Shown: positions 45,100 through 55,413, numbered from the stretch's first letter. The stretch is 64,000 nt of DNA from an uncultured Atopobium sp. (GCA_947252455.1 CAMXVQ010000002.1:45702-109701), one strand, 5' to 3'. A program made the numbers and translations. Notes: a model not told the origin generated them from the letters alone.

Positions 45100-45170
45100 G
45101 CTAAACTTCAAGCTCAAGCAAGAATTATGCATGATGTGGTACATACACTTATTGTATAAGGGAGAACTAC

Positions 45171-45569
45171 ATGTCAATTATCTTACGTATATTGTTGATC
45201 ATAGGTGCCGTAGGACTTATGACTGTTGTTTTACGAAGCATTAAAAAGTCACGCATACAGATAGAAGATTCACTGTTTTGGGTATCGTTCGTGGGAATTG
45301 TTGTTATTATAGCGTTGGTACCTGCTGTGATGATCTTTTTTGCACGCATGTTAGGCTTTGTTTCTACCAGTAATTTTGTCTTTTTATGTGTGGTAGGCAT
45401 CTTGCTTATTAAAGTCTTTACCTCGTCTGTTGAAATTTCTCGCCTAAAATATAGAGTTAATCAGCTCTCGCAAGAAATGGCACTTGCGCAAAAGAAAACA
45501 CGTGAAGACAACGAAAAGAAACTCCCCTTTGAAGAAATTGTTGAGCCATTTAAGAACACGCGCATTTAG
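45171..45569 (+). CDS. DUF2304 membrane protein
   Basis: Small protein of 132 residues with three hydrophobic spans (about 3-21, 36-58 and 67-87), then a charged coiled-coil tail (SRLKYRVNQLSQEMALAQKK). The tract RIQIEDSLFWVSFVGI between spans one and two is typical of DUF2304. Its role is unknown; recurrent pairing with DPM1-like glycosyltransferases suggests a membrane partner. GGGAG stands before the ATG 45171. It is 71 bp after the glycosyltransferase and 97 bp before the DUF6541 gene. Confidence 0.85.
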   Translation: MSIILRILLIIGAVGLMTVVLRSIKKSRIQIEDSLFWVSFVGIVVIIALVPAVMIFFARMLGFVSTSNFVFLCVVGILLIKVFTSSVEISRLKYRVNQLSQEMALAQKKTREDNEKKLPFEEIVEPFKNTRI

Positions 45570-45666
45570 CTGTGTGATTTATCTGTTTTAATGTTTAACC
45601 GTTTCAAACTATACCTTTATTGCAAACACGAGCTTTTGGACATAACCAATTACAGGAAATGAAACC

Positions 45667-47802
45667 ATGACATCACTTCTTATTGCATATCTCTATGGAC
45701 TTTTACTTATAGTTGTACCCGGTTATATACTCAGTACAATTCTGCCCACCTCAAAGGTATGGAGACTGATCTTTGCTCCCCTTTTAAGTGCAGCGCTTAT
45801 ATCTATCATCGGTGAAATAGCATATCGCTTAGGTATAACGCTTACCACGTTCCGTTTAGTTACCTTTACGCTTCTCACTTCTTGTATGATTCTCATCATA
45901 TATACCGTCTATCTGGTGCACACCAGTGACAAGTCACTTAAAACGATACTTAAAGAGGCTATACAACAAAAACGTGTGCGCAATTCAAAGGACACATGCC
46001 GCGATCAAAAGACAAACTCAGTACTTGCTCCTATTGACTGGCGTATTGCGTTATTTGCTGTTGCGTTTTCGATGTTTGTTGGTTGGTTTTGCTATGCACA
46101 GCCTCTAGGAGACCCCAACCAGCTTATTTTGCAATGGGATATGATTTGGCACGTTACCTCACCGCATACCATGATCAAAACGGGGATTTTTTCCTCATTT
46201 AATACCAGCATGTATTTGCCCTCAGAAGCAACCTTTGCGCCTTATGACATTAGTTCTCGAACTTTGTATCCCTCTATTTGGCATATCTTAGCGGCGTGTA
46301 TATCTCAAGGCACCAATACGTCAATCCCTGTAGCTATGCACGCACTTAATCTATTGTGCACCACCTTCATTTTTCCACTGGGTATCTTAGGCTTTATGAA
46401 ATGCATCATTCCAAATCGACGCTTTATACCCCTCGCAGCTGCTGCTATATCTCCATTATTTTTCTCGTTTGTATGGTTTGCATTTATTTATGGACCAATT
46501 TTGCCCTTTGACTTTGCGCAGTGTATGCTTCCCGCCTTATGTTGTAGTTGGTTTTATTTGGTAAAAGACTGGAAATCATCACCAAAAGTTCTCTTGATTT
46601 TATTGTTTATACTGTCATCCTATACGATGGCCTTTACGCATACATCAGGTATATTCACAGCAGCACTCATCTTATGGCCTTGGACTGCTTGGTACATATA
46701 TAACTTAAATCCCCAAAGTATACTGGTGCGCGGAAAATCAATCTCCCCAAAAATAGTATCTATAGTATTTACACTTGTATGTCTTGGTATATGGGTACTT
46801 TTGTTTTTAGTCATAGTGCAATATGGATACTTAAACGGATATTATTGGGCTGCTGGAAAGACTGTCTATCAAACATTACGCGATGCTCTATTTCTTAATT
46901 TTGCAAATGGATATATATACATCATTCCACAGCCACTGTTGCCAGTGCTCGTAGCAATCGGCTTATACACCGCTGTAAGGCGGACAAAAACACCATTTTT
47001 GCTTTTCCCATTTTTCTATTTTGCGCTCACAACCGTGTATATACAATTATTTGATTCAGACGTCAAGACGTTTCTATCAGGTTTTTGGTATACCGATTCT
47101 GCAAGAACCTCCTCTTGTGCATGCTTGATTGCTATTATGCTTGCAGCTCAAGGACTTGATACCATTATCGATAAGGTATACACTTTCGTGCAAAATTCCA
47201 AATTCACGCAAAAAATCAGCCACATTAAAAATCTTCAGCTGCTTTGCGCAGTAACTATTCTTGCGTTCTCGATTCTGTGCATTTTTTTCGTTCAAAATCC
47301 AAGTGCACATTATCACAACACAGAACCGTTCCAATATCAAGAACAGATTCAAAGTTTACATGCCGAAAACGATGATCTAAGCAGTAGTGAAAGAGCGTTT
47401 ATGCTTAAAGTTCGAGATCTTGTTGGAACAAATAGCACAATACTCAATAATCCCTATGACGGTTCAAATCTTGGGTATGCACTTGCTGATTTAAAAGTAG
47501 TCTATCGCCATCCACATACTTCCTATTATCATGAACAAAAAAGAACAGCGTATTTGCGAACAAATATCATTAATTGGCCAAAAAGCGCTGAAGTAAGGAA
47601 AGCACTTAAAGAAACAGGAATTCGCTACGTTCTAAAGCTTGAACAACCTGGACAAGTTCCCTATGCTGCTGGGATGTATGTACCTCAACAATTTGCGGGA
47701 ATAAATGCTATCAATGATACAACACCTGGTTTTAAGCTTATACTTGCTGAAGACACCATGCGTTTGTATGAGATCGATGATTCAACACCAATTGTCCAAT
47801 AA
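45667..47802 (+). CDS. Large membrane protein, DUF6541 family (putative GT-C-like glycosyltransferase)
   Basis: Protein of 711 residues with about 13 membrane spans over residues 1-530 and an external C-terminal domain of about 180 residues. The topology and SSYTMAFTHTSGIF/WDMIWHVTSPH elements are those of DUF6541 proteins, found with DUF2304 in actinobacterial surface-glycan loci. It may be a GT-C-like transferase using a polyprenyl-linked sugar made by the preceding GT2; this is inference. AGGA precedes the ATG 45667. The unit ends near the strong hairpin at 47897-47930. Confidence 0.8.
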   Translation: MTSLLIAYLYGLLLIVVPGYILSTILPTSKVWRLIFAPLLSAALISIIGEIAYRLGITLTTFRLVTFTLLTSCMILIIYTVYLVHTSDKSLKTILKEAIQQKRVRNSKDTCRDQKTNSVLAPIDWRIALFAVAFSMFVGWFCYAQPLGDPNQLILQWDMIWHVTSPHTMIKTGIFSSFNTSMYLPSEATFAPYDISSRTLYPSIWHILAACISQGTNTSIPVAMHALNLLCTTFIFPLGILGFMKCIIPNRRFIPLAAAAISPLFFSFVWFAFIYGPILPFDFAQCMLPALCCSWFYLVKDWKSSPKVLLILLFILSSYTMAFTHTSGIFTAALILWPWTAWYIYNLNPQSILVRGKSISPKIVSIVFTLVCLGIWVLLFLVIVQYGYLNGYYWAAGKTVYQTLRDALFLNFANGYIYIIPQPLLPVLVAIGLYTAVRRTKTPFLLFPFFYFALTTVYIQLFDSDVKTFLSGFWYTDSARTSSCACLIAIMLAAQGLDTIIDKVYTFVQNSKFTQKISHIKNLQLLCAVTILAFSILCIFFVQNPSAHYHNTEPFQYQEQIQSLHAENDDLSSSERAFMLKVRDLVGTNSTILNNPYDGSNLGYALADLKVVYRHPHTSYYHEQKRTAYLRTNIINWPKSAEVRKALKETGIRYVLKLEQPGQVPYAAGMYVPQQFAGINAINDTTPGFKLILAEDTMRLYEIDDSTPIVQ

Positions 47803-47896
47803 CTCCGAAATAGCACTATTGTCTTGAGTCATATCTAGCATGGGGAACACGAATGAGTATATCCTCATAAAATGTAAAAGCCCAATGAGCCAAAAA

Positions 47897-47930
47897 CTGC
47901 TCTCATACTTTATTCAAAGTATGAGAGCAG
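47897..47930 (-). terminator. Strong hairpin terminator between DUF6541 and rfbB
   Basis: A perfect 15-bp stem, CTGCTCTCATACTTT with AAAGTATGAGAGCAG, loop ATTC. On the minus strand it is followed by TTTTT, so it ends the rfbABD transcript 29 bp after rfbB. It may also stop transcription from the plus strand. Confidence 0.9.
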
Positions 47931-47958
47931 AAGACATACATATTTAAAAACTGTTGAC

Positions 47959-49062
47959 TTAACGATTGTCATACATCTTTTTATAGTAGCTTTGATATGC
48001 TCCTGAGCAGACATGCTCGGTCCACGCTTGATGCGACAAATACCAGTCGATGGTTTTAATAATACCGTCTTCATACGCTGTTTCAGGATACCAACCAAGC
48101 TCATCTTTAATCTTGGTAGGCTCAATACCATAACGCCTGTCGTGACCTTTTCTATCTCCTACATAACGGATTAAATCTTCTGTGATTGCTCGGTCTCCTG
48201 TAACGTTACGGACATGCTCAACAATGGTTTTTACAATGTAGATATTTGAGCGCTCATTATGACCGCCAACGTTATAAGCATTGCCTAACCGTCCGCGTTG
48301 TAACACCATATCAATAGCTTTGCAATGATCATCTACATACAGCCAATCGCGCACATTAAGACCATCTCCATAGACCGGCAATTCCTTATGTTGGAGCGCG
48401 TTATAAATCATAAGCGGAATCAATTTTTCTGGAAACTGATATGGTCCGTAATTATTTGAACAGCGCGTCACAAGTGCAGGAAACTTATACGTATCCCAAT
48501 AAGCACGTGTGAGCATATCTGCAGATGCTTTTGAAGCAGAATACGGGCTGTGTCCACACAATGGTGTATCCTCATGAAAGTAGGTGGTATGTTCCGGATC
48601 TTTAGGGCTCCCGTTTGGATTTACCTCATCTGGAATTGCAAGCGCACCGTAAACTTCATCGGTTGAAACTTGCAAAAAACGATGATCACCAAAACTTCCT
48701 TTATCATCAAGCCAAAGCTTCTTACAACAGTTCAGAAGGGTAACGCAGCCTAAAACATTTGTTTCGACAAAAATCTGAGGAGTCTCAATGGAGCGGTCCA
48801 CGTGGGACTCAGCTGCAAAATTTACCACATAGTTAGGTTTATAGGTACGCAGTACGCGCAACACCTCATCAGCATTACGAATATCCACACGTTCAAAGAA
48901 ATATCGCGGATCATCTTCTATGGAACGTAAATTTTCAAGATTTCCTGCATAGGTAAGGCAGTCCATGTTAACGATACGGATATCGGTATAATTACGCAGC
49001 ATATAAAGGATAAAATTAGAGCCAATAAAGCCTGCGCCACCAGTAACCAGATATGTTTTCAT
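47959..49062 (-). CDS. rfbB: dTDP-glucose 4,6-dehydratase
   Basis: RmlB, second step of dTDP-rhamnose synthesis. Extended SDR: MKTYLVTGGAGFIGSNF (NAD binding) at the ATG 49062 after AAAGGA. Catalytic STDEVYG (Asp-Glu) and YSASKASAD (Tyr-x3-Lys) are present, with RCSNNYGPYQFPEKLIPLMI downstream. Length is 367 residues, with a loop insertion of about 25 residues around the EVYG region (PDEVNPNGSPKDPEHTTYF). It is the last gene of the rfbA-rfbD-rfbB operon. A longer frame to 49101 lacks a ribosome site. Confidence 0.96.
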   Translation of the reverse strand: MKTYLVTGGAGFIGSNFILYMLRNYTDIRIVNMDCLTYAGNLENLRSIEDDPRYFFERVDIRNADEVLRVLRTYKPNYVVNFAAESHVDRSIETPQIFVETNVLGCVTLLNCCKKLWLDDKGSFGDHRFLQVSTDEVYGALAIPDEVNPNGSPKDPEHTTYFHEDTPLCGHSPYSASKASADMLTRAYWDTYKFPALVTRCSNNYGPYQFPEKLIPLMIYNALQHKELPVYGDGLNVRDWLYVDDHCKAIDMVLQRGRLGNAYNVGGHNERSNIYIVKTIVEHVRNVTGDRAITEDLIRYVGDRKGHDRRYGIEPTKIKDELGWYPETAYEDGIIKTIDWYLSHQAWTEHVCSGAYQSYYKKMYDNR

Positions 49063-49114
49063 GATTGTTCCTTTCACGTTTGCGAGGTTGCATGTAAACA
49101 CATGCTGACAATAG

Positions 49115-50044
49115 TTAGTGCGCGCTCAAAGAGCTCTGTACATATTCGATATGTTCAAAATAGCTTGCCAGCGCATCGGGCCAAGGGCGCATTTCGTTGC
49201 CTATGGTTTGCGCAAGATGCGCGTTTTCTAAGCTTGAATAGCAAGGACGCTGCGCCGCTTGAGGATTCATACGCTTATATTCTTGAGAGGTACATGCAAC
49301 AACCTTACACGCAAGCTGCGCATGTTTCATAATTGCCGAAGCAAAATCGAACCATGAACAAGTTCCTTCATTAGTCACATGATAAATTCCATAGGACTGA
49401 GTTTGAGCAATACGCAAAATCTCGTATGCCAAATCATTTGCAGAAGTTGGATTTCCCATCTGATCACACACAACAGAAATCTGGTCATGGGTTTTACCAA
49501 GCCCAATCATGGTTTGTACAAAATTCTTGCCGACATATCCATAAAGCCAAGCAGTTCTAACAACAAATGATTTTGGATTTTGCGCCAAAACTAAAGCTTC
49601 GCCAGCAAGCTTAGTACGACCGTATGCACTTATTGGACATGGATAATCATCTTCGGTGCGAGGACGTACCTCGGTTCCGCTAAAAACATAATCGGTAGAA
49701 ACTTGAACGAGTTTTGCGCCTTGTTCTGCACATATTCTTGCAAGATTGAGTGGTCCTTGTGCATTAGCACTAAAGGCGGCTGCTTCATGTTGCTCGCACC
49801 CGTCAACATTGGTCATAGCGGCACCGTTAATAACCAGATCATAAGGATCTCTGCTAGCAACATAGGCATGCACAGCTTCATAATCAGAAATGTCTAAATC
49901 TTCAAGATCGGCGTAATCAACATGTGCGTTAGCATATTCAGAAGGCACTGGCCCTATTTCGGCTTGTAAGGTGCTCAAAAGGCGTTGCAATTCACAGCCA
50001 AGCTGACCATGTGAACCCGTAATAAGAATATGAAGTGGTTTCAT
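49115..50044 (-). CDS. rfbD: dTDP-4-dehydrorhamnose reductase
   Basis: RmlD, last step of dTDP-L-rhamnose synthesis, NADPH-dependent. It starts PLHILITGSHGQLGCELQRL. STDYVFSG and YGRTKLAGEALV carry the SDR catalytic Thr/Tyr/Lys, and RTAWLYGYVGKNFVQTMI is typical of RmlD. Length is 309 residues. The start ATG shares one base with the rfbA stop (TAATG), so the two are translationally coupled. rfbB follows 52 bp later. Confidence 0.96.
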   Translation of the reverse strand: MKPLHILITGSHGQLGCELQRLLSTLQAEIGPVPSEYANAHVDYADLEDLDISDYEAVHAYVASRDPYDLVINGAAMTNVDGCEQHEAAAFSANAQGPLNLARICAEQGAKLVQVSTDYVFSGTEVRPRTEDDYPCPISAYGRTKLAGEALVLAQNPKSFVVRTAWLYGYVGKNFVQTMIGLGKTHDQISVVCDQMGNPTSANDLAYEILRIAQTQSYGIYHVTNEGTCSWFDFASAIMKHAQLACKVVACTSQEYKRMNPQAAQRPCYSSLENAHLAQTIGNEMRPWPDALASYFEHIEYVQSSLSAH

Positions 50045-50946
50045 TACTCAAAATCCTTTTCACTTGGTATGATTTTACCTTCGGCAACAACTTTAAGATG
50101 CCGTCCATAATCACTTTTACCGTATCGATCAGCACAGCATAACAGCTGTTCTTGGGTAATCCATCCATTTTCGTATGCAATTTCTTCGGGAACGCTCACC
50201 GGTAAATCTTGAGCCTGTTCAACCGTACGTACAAATTGCGATGCTTCAAACAACGATTCCATAGTACCAGTATCAAGCCAAGCAAAACCACGACCCAAAG
50301 TAACAACATCTAAGCTGCCATCATCTAGGTACATACGGTTGAGATCGGTGATTTCATACTCACCACGCGCAGATGGCGTAACCTTTGATGCAAAATCAAC
50401 TACGCGATTATCATAAAAATACAGCCCTGTAACTGCATAATTGCTTTTAGGTACCAAAGGCTTTTCTTCAATAGAAACCGCGTTAAAATGCTTATCAAAT
50501 TCAACCACACCAAAACGTTCAGGATCATCAACTCGATAGCCAAATACGGTTGCGCGTCCTTGCTGTGCGCGCGCGGCAGCTTTGCGCATACGAAGTGCGA
50601 GACCATTACCATAAAAAATATTATCGCCCAACACTAATGCACATGCATCTGTTCCAACAAAGTCTTTTCCTATGACAAAAGCTTGAGCAAGTCCATCTGG
50701 ACTTGGTTGAACAGCATACGAAAGAGAAATACCAAAATCTGCACCTGTGCCTAACAGGCGTTTGAAATTAGGTAGATCATGAGGCGTTGAGATAATCATA
50801 ATATCTCGAATACCTGCAAGCATAAGGGTTGACAACGGGTAATACACCATTGGTTTATCATATACAGGCAAAAGCTGTTTGCTGGTAACGGTGGTAAGAG
50901 GATAGAGTCGTGTACCCGAACCACCTGCTAAAATGATACCTTTCAC
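50044..50946 (-). CDS. rfbA: Glucose-1-phosphate thymidylyltransferase
   Basis: RmlA, first step of dTDP-rhamnose synthesis: glucose-1-phosphate plus dTTP. The activation motif [20 protein letters not shown] is at the start; [24 protein letters not shown] (metal-binding Asp) and [20 protein letters not shown] follow. Length is 300 residues, the usual value, with a C-terminal tail of 10 residues. It leads the rfbADB operon. The 269 bp upstream to the mrp start hold no recognised gene and presumably both divergent promoters. Confidence 0.96.
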   Translation of the reverse strand: MKGIILAGGSGTRLYPLTTVTSKQLLPVYDKPMVYYPLSTLMLAGIRDIMIISTPHDLPNFKRLLGTGADFGISLSYAVQPSPDGLAQAFVIGKDFVGTDACALVLGDNIFYGNGLALRMRKAAARAQQGRATVFGYRVDDPERFGVVEFDKHFNAVSIEEKPLVPKSNYAVTGLYFYDNRVVDFASKVTPSARGEYEITDLNRMYLDDGSLDVVTLGRGFAWLDTGTMESLFEASQFVRTVEQAQDLPVSVPEEIAYENGWITQEQLLCCADRYGKSDYGRHLKVVAEGKIIPSEKDFE

Positions 50947-51215
50947 ATGAACCCCTTACAGAAGTGTTCTCTTAAGTTATCTCAACGTATTAAGTCTAAC
51001 ATGAACATGCATGAACGTAATAATCACAACAGTTGCAACATAGATACTATTGATGTCAGCAACAATTTTGCACATGAACACAAATAGACGAGCATGGTAA
51101 TACTATTGAATCGATCGCTTTGTCCAAAATTTATGCTCAAGTGGGGTATATTTTTAATACAAGGTTACTTACCACACAACACAGCATACTAATACATGCA
51201 ATAAAAGGAGTATTT

Positions 51216-52085
51216 GTGGCAGTCGATATTGATAAAGAGGCGCTCAGGCGTGAGGTAGCGCAGACCTTAGGTCACGGGCGTGCTCACGAACAACAACTAA
51301 GATCACCCCAACTCTTTCAGCTGACCGAACATGCCCAAGTAAAGCATATAATTGGCGTTATATCGGGTAAAGGCGGCGTTGGTAAGTCACTCATCTGTGG
51401 AGCATGTGCAATTGAACTTAAACGTCAGGGATTTAACGTTGGAATATTGGATGCAGATATTACAGGTCCATCTATCCCAAAGATGTTTGGGCTTTCTGGA
51501 CAGCATGCCTATGGAAAAGACGACAAAATTATCCCTGCTCGCTCGTCACAAGACATAAAAATCATGAGTACCAATTTGGTTGTTGAGCATGAAACCGATC
51601 CTGTCCTGTGGCGTGGGCCTATGCTTATGGGTGCACTCAAGCAGTTTTTTGAGGATACTCTTTGGGGCAACCTTGATTATTTGCTTATTGATATGCCTCC
51701 TGGAACGGGCGATGTTGCGATAACGGTTTTTCAGTCGATGCCTATAGACGGCGTAATTATTGTGTCCTCGCCGCAAGATTTGGTACAAATGGTTGTTGGA
51801 AAAGCTCTTAAAATGGCAAAGATGATGCAAGTTGATATCTTGGGCATTGTTGAAAACATGTCGTTTATAAAATGCCCTGATTGCGACAAAATAATCTATC
51901 CCTATGGCGAGTCGCATTTGTTAGATACGTCACAGCACTTTAATGTTTGCGCACTTGATCAGGTAGAAATCATGCCCTACATAGCTCAAAGCTGTGATAC
52001 AGGATTACTAGAAACTACCCTACAAACAGGCCTTATACCAAAGACACTTAAGGTGTTAACTGATCTTGAAGCACAACAAAACTAA
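51216..52085 (+). CDS. mrp: Mrp/ApbC-type iron-sulfur cluster carrier ATPase
   Basis: Cytoplasmic P-loop protein that carries and transfers Fe-S clusters. The deviant Walker A VISGKGGVGKSLI, LDADITGPSIPKMFG, YLLIDMPPGTGD and the cluster-binding CPDC motif are all visible. Start GTG 51216 (MAVDIDKEAL) has GGAG five bases upstream; a longer frame to 51120 lacks one. Length is 289 residues, so the N-terminal MIP18 domain of longer Mrp proteins is absent. Clusters could serve IspG in this window. It is followed 102 bp later by two FAD oxidoreductases. Confidence 0.92.
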   Translation: MAVDIDKEALRREVAQTLGHGRAHEQQLRSPQLFQLTEHAQVKHIIGVISGKGGVGKSLICGACAIELKRQGFNVGILDADITGPSIPKMFGLSGQHAYGKDDKIIPARSSQDIKIMSTNLVVEHETDPVLWRGPMLMGALKQFFEDTLWGNLDYLLIDMPPGTGDVAITVFQSMPIDGVIIVSSPQDLVQMVVGKALKMAKMMQVDILGIVENMSFIKCPDCDKIIYPYGESHLLDTSQHFNVCALDQVEIMPYIAQSCDTGLLETTLQTGLIPKTLKVLTDLEAQQN

Positions 52086-52187
52086 GTGCATAGCTACTAT
52101 TGCTCCTATTAACCGATACGGAGCTATATAAAAGCACAACTTTCGATCTGCAAACATGTGAGCTGCTGTGATTTTAGGATACTACGT

Positions 52188-53570
52188 ATGAAACATACCA
52201 CTTGGAAAAAACCTTCACGACGCGCGCGGACAGCGCAACTCATCCAACAGGCTTATAAAGTCACGGCTCCTCGTAGCGCAGATGTTGTAATCGTAGGAGG
52301 AGGTGCCGCTGGTTTAGCGTGCGCTATTACCTTGGCTGAACATGGTATCTCCCCTTGCATTATCGAACAAAATCTAGAACTGGGAACTTCCATTCTTCCT
52401 ACTGGTAATGGTGCATGTAATTTCTCAACAACGAGTCTTAATCCCTTAGGTTATAACAATCCACATTTTGTTGAGCAATCCTTTGGACCTTGCGCACTTC
52501 AAGATATTTATGCGTTCTTTAAACGATGCGGCCTCTTATGGTGTTCAAAAGAAGACCGACTCTATCCTCATTCGTTGCAAGCTTCGTCGGTAACTTCAGT
52601 GTTACTGAATACCCTAGAATCCTATAAGCACACACATATATGCGGACGTACAGTTACTCGTATTGATCAACAAGATACGGGTTTTAAAATTAGCTATGAG
52701 AACTTATGGGATTTGCAAACAATGCAACGTGCAACTCACGATCGTATACGCAAAACGATTCTTGCACAAAGTGTTGTGATTGCATGCGGCGGAAAAAACA
52801 ATCTGCCAAACCTTCCATCTCTACTATCAACAACAGACTTTACTCCCCTGTTATGTCCTTTGCTTTGCGCGGATGATCCACTTTTCGTGTTAACTGGATT
52901 ACGCGCGCAAGCTAAATTATCTCTTGAACGCGCAGATAAGATAATTTGGCAAGAAGCAGGCGAGCTTCTCATACGTGACTATGGCATATCGGGTATTGTA
53001 AGTTTTAATGCATCGCGATTTGCACGTCCACAAGATCGTATAATTGTTAACTTTTTGCCTGAATATACAACATCACAAGCTTATGACCTTATCTATAACG
53101 CGCTTTTATCCTACAAAGAACGCGTGCATAACGTGCATAAGTATGTAGCTGTAGCACAAAAGACGTATACTGAGCGCGACTTAGCTTGTGCGCTTAGTGG
53201 CATCTTTGCGCCCGAACTTGCTCAGTTTTTTGCAAAAACAAGTTTTATAAACCTCAACCAAAAGACTCAAAATTCTACCGATCTAAACACATATGCAGAG
53301 GCTTTACGCTTAACTATACAAAGCTATAAACTTAGGTTTATTTCAACTACTCAAACTATGTCAGCACAGGTACATCGAGGTGGTATTTCTAGTACTGATA
53401 TAAATCCTCACACGTTGGAGGCTCATCATATCCCCGGCTTATACGTTATAGGAGAAGCGCTTGACATAGACGGCATGTGTGGTGGGTATAATCTCTCGTG
53501 GGCATGGAAGTCTGGCATGGTGGCTGCTCAAAGCATATGCGCATCATACAAAACTCTTAAGGAAAAATAA
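52188..53570 (+). CDS. HI0933/YhiN-family FAD oxidoreductase
   Basis: Flavoprotein of 460 residues, COG2081/YhiN type. ADVVIVGGGAAGLACAITLA is the FAD Rossmann motif. ILPTGNGACNFSTT (the family NGxCNxTN-like signature) follows, and the end carries GLYVIGEALDIDGMCGGYNLSWAW, with the GGYNLQ-like FAD-binding block. Starts at ATG 52188 with AGGA upstream. The reaction of this family is unknown. A basic N-tail of about 30 residues precedes the FAD domain. The next gene starts 2 bp later, so both are co-expressed. Confidence 0.88.
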   Translation: MKHTTWKKPSRRARTAQLIQQAYKVTAPRSADVVIVGGGAAGLACAITLAEHGISPCIIEQNLELGTSILPTGNGACNFSTTSLNPLGYNNPHFVEQSFGPCALQDIYAFFKRCGLLWCSKEDRLYPHSLQASSVTSVLLNTLESYKHTHICGRTVTRIDQQDTGFKISYENLWDLQTMQRATHDRIRKTILAQSVVIACGGKNNLPNLPSLLSTTDFTPLLCPLLCADDPLFVLTGLRAQAKLSLERADKIIWQEAGELLIRDYGISGIVSFNASRFARPQDRIIVNFLPEYTTSQAYDLIYNALLSYKERVHNVHKYVAVAQKTYTERDLACALSGIFAPELAQFFAKTSFINLNQKTQNSTDLNTYAEALRLTIQSYKLRFISTTQTMSAQVHRGGISSTDINPHTLEAHHIPGLYVIGEALDIDGMCGGYNLSWAWKSGMVAAQSICASYKTLKEK

Positions 53571-53572
53571 AC

Positions 53573-55327
53573 ATGATTGATATATCTTCACTTACCTGCA
53601 GTTTACAAACATATAAACGTTGGCACGCCGATGAAAAACGCTGGATCATTCAACAACTTTGCGGTATGTTTAGTATTTCTGATCATGAAATAGAAAACTG
53701 CCTCATTATCCGAAAATCACTTGATGCGCGTCATAAGGGTGCTCTTACCATGCTGTATCATGTTCGTATCGCTCTAAAACAAGGAGCAGCTTATGAACAA
53801 GAACTCATTGATACCTACAACAAAAATCAAACGGATGCAAAGCGCACGGCGCACAGTACCCGCGGCAATAACAAAGGCGCTCGTAAAAGTTTCCATCAAA
53901 AAGTATCTTATGCACGGGTAACGTATTACGAAGCGAAACCCTCACCACAATTTCCAACCTCGTGCGACCTTTCCCTCACCTATCCAATTGTTGTAGTGGG
54001 AGCCGGATGCGCCGGTCTCTTTGCTGCACTGTATCTTGCACACGCAGGATTAAAGCCGCTGCTCATCGAGCGCGGAGAATCGGCCTCTGCACGCATGCAT
54101 TCAATACAAGAGTTTATAGCTCACAAAACGCTTAATACCAACAGCAATATTCAGTTTGGCATAGGCGGTGCAGGAACGTTTTCTGATGGCAAGCTAGGAA
54201 CTGGTACAAAAAGCCCGTTGCATAAGCTTATCCTAGAAACGTTCGTTCGTATGGGTGCGCCTGAACACATACTATGGGATGCAAAACCTCATATTGGCTC
54301 TGATATTTTGCCACGTATCGTTACCAATATGGTAAAAGAAATAGAAGAGTTCGGTGGCGAAGTTCGCTTTTCTACCTTGATGACACGCATTGAGCTTAAG
54401 AACAAACAAGTTACAGGTATATGGCTCAGCTCAACAGCGCACGATACCCTTCATAGCGAAGAACACATTGCAACGCATCATGTGATTCTTGCCACGGGAC
54501 ATTCTGCACGTGATACCTATATCATGTTGCACCGCGCAGGCATATATATGGAAAAAAAGACGTTTGCTATGGGAGTTAGGATTGAGCATTTGCAAACGGC
54601 AATAAATGCCGCACAGTATGGCTCAAATCCTACTACAAAAATTTTAGGAGCAGCAGATTACAAAATAGCTTGTCATCTTGGATCCAGAAGAAGCGCGTTT
54701 AGCTTTTGCATGTGCCCGGGTGGTTATGTAGTTGCGGCAACAAGCGAAAAACACGCGGTGGTGACAAACGGTATGAGCCTTTCAACACGCGAAGGAGCCA
54801 ACGCAAATGCAGGCTTTCTTGCCAATGTATTCCCCGAAGATTTAGACAGCACGGATGTTCTTGCAGGATTAAAATTACAAGAGAAGTGCGAACAAAAAGC
54901 ATATACCATTGCAGGCGAAACGTATCAAGCACCTGCACAATTGGTAGGCGACTTTTTACAGCATCGAGCATCCACCGGCGCCAGAAGCGTTACTCCTACA
55001 TATCCGCTTGGCGTAACATGGACCGATATAACACTGTGCCTGCCAAACTATATTACGCAAACCCTGCGCGAGGCGCTGCCAGAGCTCGACAAAAAATTAC
55101 ATGGCTTTAACTGCGAAGACGCTGTTTTAACAGGAGTTGAAACGCGTTCGAGTTCACCACTTAGGCTTACACGAAGCGAAACGCTTGAATCTCTTTCAAC
55201 GAAAGGACTCATGCCTTGCGGAGAAGGAGCTGGATATGCAGGAGGAATCATGAGTGCAGCAACTGATGGCTTACGCGCGGCACAAGCGCTTATTCAACTG
55301 CTCACGTCATCAACGCATAGTGATTGA
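53573..55327 (+). CDS. COG2509-type FAD-dependent dehydrogenase
   Basis: Flavoprotein of 584 residues. An N-terminal segment of about 135 residues precedes PIVVVGAGCAGLFAALYLA (FAD binding). Then come FGIGGAGTFSDGKLGTGTKS, the family hallmark, and PCGEGAGYAGGIMSAATDGL at the end. This is the large uncharacterised FAD dehydrogenase family COG2509. Its start overlaps the ribosome-site region of the preceding oxidoreductase stop, with only 2 bp between. The substrate is unknown. Convergent with the PTS IIB gene; the 86 bp between are AT-rich with CTTAAG-like repeats and no clear terminator. Confidence 0.88.
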   Translation: MIDISSLTCSLQTYKRWHADEKRWIIQQLCGMFSISDHEIENCLIIRKSLDARHKGALTMLYHVRIALKQGAAYEQELIDTYNKNQTDAKRTAHSTRGNNKGARKSFHQKVSYARVTYYEAKPSPQFPTSCDLSLTYPIVVVGAGCAGLFAALYLAHAGLKPLLIERGESASARMHSIQEFIAHKTLNTNSNIQFGIGGAGTFSDGKLGTGTKSPLHKLILETFVRMGAPEHILWDAKPHIGSDILPRIVTNMVKEIEEFGGEVRFSTLMTRIELKNKQVTGIWLSSTAHDTLHSEEHIATHHVILATGHSARDTYIMLHRAGIYMEKKTFAMGVRIEHLQTAINAAQYGSNPTTKILGAADYKIACHLGSRRSAFSFCMCPGGYVVAATSEKHAVVTNGMSLSTREGANANAGFLANVFPEDLDSTDVLAGLKLQEKCEQKAYTIAGETYQAPAQLVGDFLQHRASTGARSVTPTYPLGVTWTDITLCLPNYITQTLREALPELDKKLHGFNCEDAVLTGVETRSSSPLRLTRSETLESLSTKGLMPCGEGAGYAGGIMSAATDGLRAAQALIQLLTSSTHSD

Positions 55328-55413
55328 TACCTGTTTTGGCTTAAGGCACTTAAATGCTTAAGTCTTTAGTCCTTTAAGGCTTTGGGCGTTTGAAAATTTA
55401 TGCCTTTAAAAGT

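Noticed and set aside
55328..55413. CTTAAG/CTTTAAGG-rich spacer as a possible repeat element
   Set aside because: Imperfect, AT-rich and without a consistent unit; could not support a stem or operator.
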